Positions 59,603 to 64,000 of a stretch of 64,000 nucleotides of DNA are shown here, piece by piece. The stretch comes from Distichodus sexfasciatus (Eukaryota; Chordata; Actinopteri; Characiformes; Distichodontidae): positions 372,001 through 436,000 of the forward strand of contig JAVGVS010000310.1 of NCBI GenBank assembly GCA_032718565.1, read 5' to 3'. Made by a program: the position numbers and the translations under genes. Within the stretch, counting starts at the first letter, position 1, and every line of letters begins with the position of its first letter. Under the pieces are notes generated by a model. That model did no database searches, was not told where the DNA came from, and saw nothing but the letters and a program-made list of their open reading frames with translations.

Positions 59603-61406
59603 ATATATATATTCGAGTAAAGTACAGAAAAGAACCTGAAAAATCACACTGAAGTACAGTACCCAAGGGTTTTACTTGGTTATTGTCCACCTCTGCTTCC
59701 AGATGATAAAGCTTCAAGCTGCCATTAAATACGGAGAAGAAGATTTTTCTGCTGCCATGGTGAGTTTCCATGTTCTTTCCCTAGAAGTCGACTGATAGAG
59801 TTTTTATAGGGCTGACACCAATACTAATTATTACTAATTAAGGACTAAGTCCTACAATATGGACCAGAACATTTGCAATCAGCTTTGATTTAAAAGGTTT
59901 AATAAAGGTATTAAGCTTTTCAAATTGACAGCCATTTTCACAACATTTGCTCTATTTTTAGAGGCTCATAAGTTATTCGATAAAATAGTAAAAAAAAAAA
60001 AGCTTCATTTTAACGACCTTTAGCACGTTTAATTCAGAGAACTTTTCGTACTGCTCTTAACGCCAAGGGAGCTCCCAGAAGTAAATAAGTACACAAACAA
60101 ATCAATGAATAAAGAAATAATTTCCCTAAAGTTTAATAAATTAATAAAATAAGTAAAAGGCACATTTGAAATTTGTCTGTCAATTAATAGTCCCTGTTTA
60201 GCAGCCAAAGAAAGGCAGCTGACGTCAGAGGTAGTAGTGCAAAGTAGTGCATTTTTAAATGCATTTATTTCATCAGCATATTGATTTAGAAAATGACTGA
60301 TACTGATAAGCGTTGGCATTGATAATGGACCGACTTCTAGTGTGAATTACAAGAGATTCTACCCAACAAGGAATAATTTTTGCCATATTTTATCTGCATA
60401 TAGTTTTCCAAAAAAATAACCAATACCGATAACCGCAAAAATGTTAAATATCAGCGCCGATATTTGGTCGACCCCTAGATTTTTCCTAGCATAGTGAGCC
60501 ATTGTGTGTGTCAAGTGGTTTATTGAGGCCGTTGTTGGGTGGAGTGCCACCTGTGGGAAACGGCTCGCTGACTGCTGTGCACATCTGGAAGAATTCTCTG
60601 TCCCATTCGGCTGGTGCAGGGTCTAGTGGAGCAGCTGCCAGTGGACGACCCCGACACCGACGTAGACCAGGGCTGTCTACTCTACAAGATGGGGGAGTAC
60701 GAGAAGGCCTGCTCCAAATTCACCACTGCCATGCAAGTGCTGGGATACCAGCCGGGTACATTACTCTTAACACTCACACACACACACGAAAAGAGCTCAG
60801 TACCTCTACACCCATAACTCTGTCTAATGCTAATAGATAATAACAGATAATGTAATAATTGTAGAATGATTGTAGTGAGACATTTCTTTTTTCTTTTCCT
60901 TCCAGATTTGGCGTATAACATTGCGCTCTGTCACTACAGCCTCAAGCAGTATCCTCAAGCGCAGAAATACATCCGGGAAATTATTGAGCGTGGCGTGAGG
61001 GAGCATCCAGGTTTGAATCCGATAATAGTTTCCCCCAAATAATAATTTACTTTTTAAAAATAATATGTATGTAGTTGTTAGACTTGGAATGCTATGTCAT
61101 TTGCAGAACTGGGAGTAGGAATGACGACGGAAGGCATCGAGGTGAAGAGCGTGGGCAACACGCTGGTGCTGCACGAAACGGCTTTAATCGAAGCCTTTAA
61201 TCTGAAGGCAGCCATCGAATACCAGCTCAAAAACCGTGAGTACAAACTCAGATCCAGAGTGTAGGGTGTAAAGCTAATTTGCATTACGCCATGATAAATT
61301 TAGTAGAAAACTATTTGTTTAAAATCCCATGTTAACATGGTTTTTGACCCCCACAGATGATGCCGCTCGTGAAGCTCTGACAGACATGCCGCCCAGATCA
61401 GAGGAG
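57991..61406 (+). CDS. ttc30a: ttc30 / ift70, tetratricopeptide protein of IFT complex B (5' part, exons 1-8)
   Basis: IFT70 (TTC30; fleer in zebrafish) is a TPR protein of intraflagellar transport complex B, needed to build cilia and linked to axonemal tubulin polyglutamylation. Eight plus-strand exons join in frame to 807 nt (269 codons): 57991-58044, 58250-58315, 59098-59307, 59703-59759, 60620-60755, 60906-61010, 61107-61235 and 61357-61406. The product follows human TTC30B throughout. Landmarks are IKDGEYTATVYKL at the N-terminus, the TPR block LSLLGYCYYQMQDF..AAECYEQL (about 44-66), LQAAIKYGE (114-122), GCLLYKMGEYEKACSKF, ELGVGMTTEGIEVKSVGNTL and ALTDMPPRSEE. Human TTC30 is about 665 residues, so about 60% lies beyond the right edge. 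Whether this is the a or b copy cannot be told from the sequence. Confidence 0.95.
58250..58315 (+). CDS. ttc30a: ttc30 exon 2
   Basis: The exon encodes 22 codons, IKDGRYGEVIHILSNEL and following residues to HMK, the first helical repeat of the TPR array. The acceptor is TTTTAAG and the donor is AAG|GTAAAG. Both ends are phase 0. Confidence 0.92.
59098..59307 (+). CDS. ttc30a: ttc30 exon 3 (TPR)
   Basis: The exon encodes residues 41-110 with a classical TPR (LSLLGYCYYQMQDF, AAECYEQL, YPDNEDY) and then ATFLLDNPTSHTK. The acceptor is CTCTCAG|TCT and the donor is AAG|GTAGGA. Confidence 0.95.
59558..59613 (+). repeat. (TA)n microsatellite in ttc30 intron 3
   Basis: Two TA runs joined by TTATAT, 90 bp before the acceptor of exon 4. 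Confidence 0.95.
59703..59759 (+). CDS. ttc30a: ttc30 exon 4
   Basis: The exon encodes 19 codons, MIKLQAAIKYGEEDFSAAM. The acceptor is CTTCCAG and the donor is ATG|GTGAGT. It matches the family segment LRLQAAIKYSEGDLPGSR. Confidence 0.93.
60620..60755 (+). CDS. ttc30a: ttc30 exon 5
   Basis: The exon encodes residues 130-174 plus one base: GLVEQLPVDDPDTDVDQ, then GCLLYKMGEYEKACSKFTTA and MQVLGYQP. The acidic linker is shorter than the human one (human has a Gly/Glu-rich insertion here). The donor is CCGG|GTACAT. Confidence 0.93.
60906..61010 (+). CDS. ttc30a: ttc30 exon 6
   Basis: The exon encodes DLAYNIALCHYSLKQYPQAQ and continues to REHP, a further TPR ending in the family motif IIERG.R.HPELG, which is completed by exon 7. 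It enters and leaves at phase 1. Confidence 0.94.
61107..61235 (+). CDS. ttc30a: ttc30 exon 7
   Basis: The exon encodes ELGVGMTTEGIEVKSVGN, then TLVLHETALIEAFNLKAAI and EYQLKN. This is the most conserved stretch of the family in the window. The acceptor is TTTGCAG and the donor is AACC|GTGAGT, phase 1. Confidence 0.95.
61357..61406 (+). CDS. ttc30a: ttc30 exon 8 (last visible)
   Basis: The exon encodes (H)DAAREALTDMPPRSEE, matching the human ..ALTDMPPRAEEELDP.. region. The acceptor is CCCACAG and the donor is GAG|GTACTG, phase 0. The next expected residues (ELDPVTLHNQAL) are not seen before 64000, so the following intron exceeds 2.5 kb. Confidence 0.93.
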
Positions 61407-61430
61407 GTACTGTGCCAGTTTATTCGAAAG

Positions 61431-61952
61431 CCCCTTTTCCACTGCTCTGGTTCCCGTGCCGGTTCCCAATTTTGGAACCACTGCCGCACTTTTCCACAGA
61501 ACAAGGCACCGGTTCGGTGCCCTAAAACCGGCTCCGAACCGGCCCCTAAACTTTGCTGGTCTAGTAGCGAGAACCCGTGACGCCACGAGAGGTGGGCGGA
61601 GTGTTAGGTAGCTTTAGAAGAGAAAATGGCGGAGAGCCAAAGTCCGGTAACGTGGAGCACGGTAGAAATTAAAGCTCTTTTAGCAATATGGACGTCCAGA
61701 TTCAGCAGAAATTGGAAAGTACACAAAAAATTAGAAGGCATATGAAGAAATAAGGGAAGAACTAAAAGTTGCAGGCTTCGTACAAACAACCGTTCGTTTA
61801 GTGGGCGTGACCTGTGACGTATTATCATGCGGCTCCCGCTGAGCTCCCTGGTCAGTGTAAATGCGGGCCGGTTCTCTGCTGGTTCTCAGTGCAGCACCGG
61901 CCGAGCACCAGAACCGGCACCTGGCACCAACACCAGTGTAGTGGAAAATAGG
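61431..61952 (+). mobile_element. Harbinger-type element with broken Myb-like fragment
   Basis: The ends (CCCCTTTTCCACTG...GTGCCGGTT and the opposite ...CAGTGTAGTGGAAAATAGG) are inverted. From 61626 a frame reads MAESQSPVTWSTVEIKALL, then continues in another frame to (Y)EEIREELKVAGF. This is the Myb/SANT-like accessory protein of PIF/Harbinger elements, broken by frameshift and stop. It lies in the ttc30 intron only 24 bp after exon 8. Confidence 0.8.
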
Positions 61953-62559
61953 TATAAGAAAACTCATCTTTCAGAGACCTGAACCAGTGTTAATTTGTTA
62001 ATGAAAAGTATGAGGGAAAAATGTTTGTCATCAGACCTCGCACCTCCTTCAGTTGGCAGCTTAACTACTCTTCGGACATGATTAGTGTGGTGGGGAGAAC
62101 TTGGGGTAGTTATTTTTGTCGTGGATTTTTCCACTGAGCAAATAAAACCAAAGTCAGAAGAAGCCCGATCACAGAGTATTTATTCGCATTCACAATAATT
62201 TGCCAGGCAAATAAGCAGGTCTCCTTCACAGCGTGCTGATCAGAGAGTGCTGATGAGTGAAAGGTGCGTTCTCCTTACATATTGGCGCTAAACCTTCCCT
62301 GAACCACAAATTGCCCGTTCGCCAGTTATCACCCCGAGGAGGCGCACGGTGACATATAAGAGTAAATTTTGTTTTGTTCTTTCCTGTTGGGACAGCGATA
62401 ACCAACGGAAGGAGAAACCATCTTGCACGTAAAAGAACGTGGTATCACTCATGGATTACGCACATACAGTAGTTCATTATCTCATCAAGTCGGCTAGACA
62501 AAGTCTTGAAGAAGTCACACTGACCAAAACTCACTCTACTTACAGTTTGGATCTTTAAG

Positions 62560-63130
62560 AATAATTAGGGGGCAGTGGAACACTGCGTGGAACCCTATTG
62601 GAATCATGCTGATTTTTTTTCTGCCTTAAAACGCATTGTGGAGAAAAAACTGTTAGACCTACAACTTTGAAATTTGGCAGGTAGGTCCGCCACCCCACCC
62701 ACTACTCAGGCAAAAAGGAATTGCACCAAAATAAGCTATTTTGCGTTTTCCCCCCAAAAATTGCATTTTGTCTAATAACTCAAGACGAATCTTTATAGAC
62801 CCTCGCATCTATTTCCGCCATATTGGATTTCTCGCTAATTTGCATAATATGCAAAACCATCTCTTGCGAATTAGACCCTGGATTTTTATCCAATCTGCAT
62901 GCAACTGGTATCATTTGAATCCGTAGACAATCTTCTTTAATTATTATCGAGCTCATTTTTAATTTAGGTCTTCATTTGGCTGTAATATGCAAATAAATGT
63001 GGTGGGCTTGGCATAAGATCCGGCTCTGGGTGGGCTACAGCTTTGAAATTTGGCAGGTACGTCTGGTACCCCTCCCACTACTCAGGCAAAAAAATTGCAC
63101 CACTCTTCCAGTTGGTGGCGCTATAATAAG
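62560..63130 (+). repeat. direct repeat with GGCAGGTACGTC / TTTGAAATTTGGCAGGTA block
   Basis: ACTTTGAAATTTGGCAGGTA followed by ACTACTCAGGCAAAAA occurs at about 62663 and again at about 63041, with GTGGCGCTATAATAAGC after the second. This resembles fish GTGGCGCTATA-type repeats. It is in the ttc30 intron after exon 8. Confidence 0.6.
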
Positions 63131-64000
63131 CTTTTTTGCGTTTTGCCTAATAAGTTTTGAACCGTAGCACCCCAGATAAAAGGATGAAACGTGTCATTTT
63201 TCAACATCTGTCCACTTCGATTCGTCAAAAACTGATAAAGCTGCAAACTGCATGGCCCCGTAATCACTGCTTGCAGTTATATTTAGTAATACAAATTTCC
63301 TTCACAATTTTATCACAGGACATCTGTAATATTAATGGCTGATTCGGATGGAATAAGAAATCTCTTTAAAGGTTAGAGGTTTTATCAAAATTGTCTGCTG
63401 TTGCCAAAGAATTGCCAAAGAACTCTTTTTATCTGAAATTTTGCATAGTAACTTTTAGAAGCAACGTCTGCATCTATAATCGGCGAGACACTTTGCTGGT
63501 GAGTCACAGCATTTACCAAAAATATTAAGAACGTTGAGAAGAGATGTTGAGGAGCTAAAAAGGAATATTTGATGATAAAACTTACAAGTCAGAATTATTT
63601 GTCACTTACATGTTTTACAACTGTTAATATTATAAATAAAATCTGCCTTTTGTTGCAGAATAAACAAGTAAGTCTACAGGCGTATACAGACTGAAATGGC
63701 AGGTTGATAAAATAAGCAACATTGGCAAAAGCTGTGAGGAAATGCATATGGACGGGACAGGACCAAACGGTAAACTGATGGAAATGTGTCTAATTTTTCT
63801 GTCCAAATATTTAATCAGTGCAGCCCTCTGACTGGTGGGATTGTTTGAAGTACAGTATGTGTGCAGGTGGAATCCCAGCCATACAACCTAAAACCATAAC
63901 CGAGTGGTAAAATATAAATAGTAACTGGTAACAACAGAAACGGGTCACTTGTGTGGGTGCTAAAAAGAACCTAGCATTCAGACAAAAGCGGCACAAAATG
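63131..64000. other. ttc30 intron 8 continuing off the right edge
   Basis: AT-rich DNA with no ttc30 exon and no clear repeat boundary. Confidence 0.5.

Overview
This is a stretch of vertebrate nuclear DNA, almost certainly from a ray-finned (teleost) fish and possibly an otophysan. Genes are split by GT-AG introns and codon use is animal-like. The intergenic DNA is AT-rich and crowded with fish-type repeats: Tc1 remnants, Tc1-derived, Harbinger-like and hAT-like miniature elements, tRNA-derived SINEs, LINE tails, and long CT/CA/TA/GATA microsatellites. No bacterial operon, CRISPR array or virus was seen.

Left part (1 to about 19.1 kb, minus strand): the 5' half of gsg1l, a claudin-fold four-membrane-segment protein that in mammals is an AMPA-receptor auxiliary subunit. 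Exons 1, 2 and 4 have clean splice sites and mutually consistent phases. The exon-3 region (TM2) is clear in protein sequence, but neither of its edges joins in frame. Later exons lie beyond the left edge. The introns hold tandem repeats and several mobile elements, including an hAT-type element with a perfect 8-bp target duplication only 92 bp from the exon-1 donor. A 1.3-kb CT/CA tract with an internal higher-order repeat lies just upstream of the start codon.

Middle part (about 20.7 to 54.2 kb): no confident gene. It holds repeats, degenerate minisatellites, two local duplications of nearly equal spacing (about 1,073 bp), several hairpins, and a few GC-richer islands that may be conserved non-coding DNA or unrecognised exons.

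Right part (54.2 to 64 kb): a head-to-head pair. On the minus strand is a three-exon gene, assembled here from its splice sites, for a 147-residue secreted protein without cysteines. It has a signal peptide and a nearly perfect six-heptad coiled coil, and I do not recognise its family. On the plus strand, starting 1.4 kb away, is ttc30/ift70, the TPR protein of intraflagellar transport complex B. Eight exons (269 codons) are present and the rest runs off the right edge. A near-consensus RFX X-box sits 118 bp upstream of its ATG, as expected for a ciliary gene. A Harbinger-type element with a broken Myb-like fragment lies in the last visible intron.
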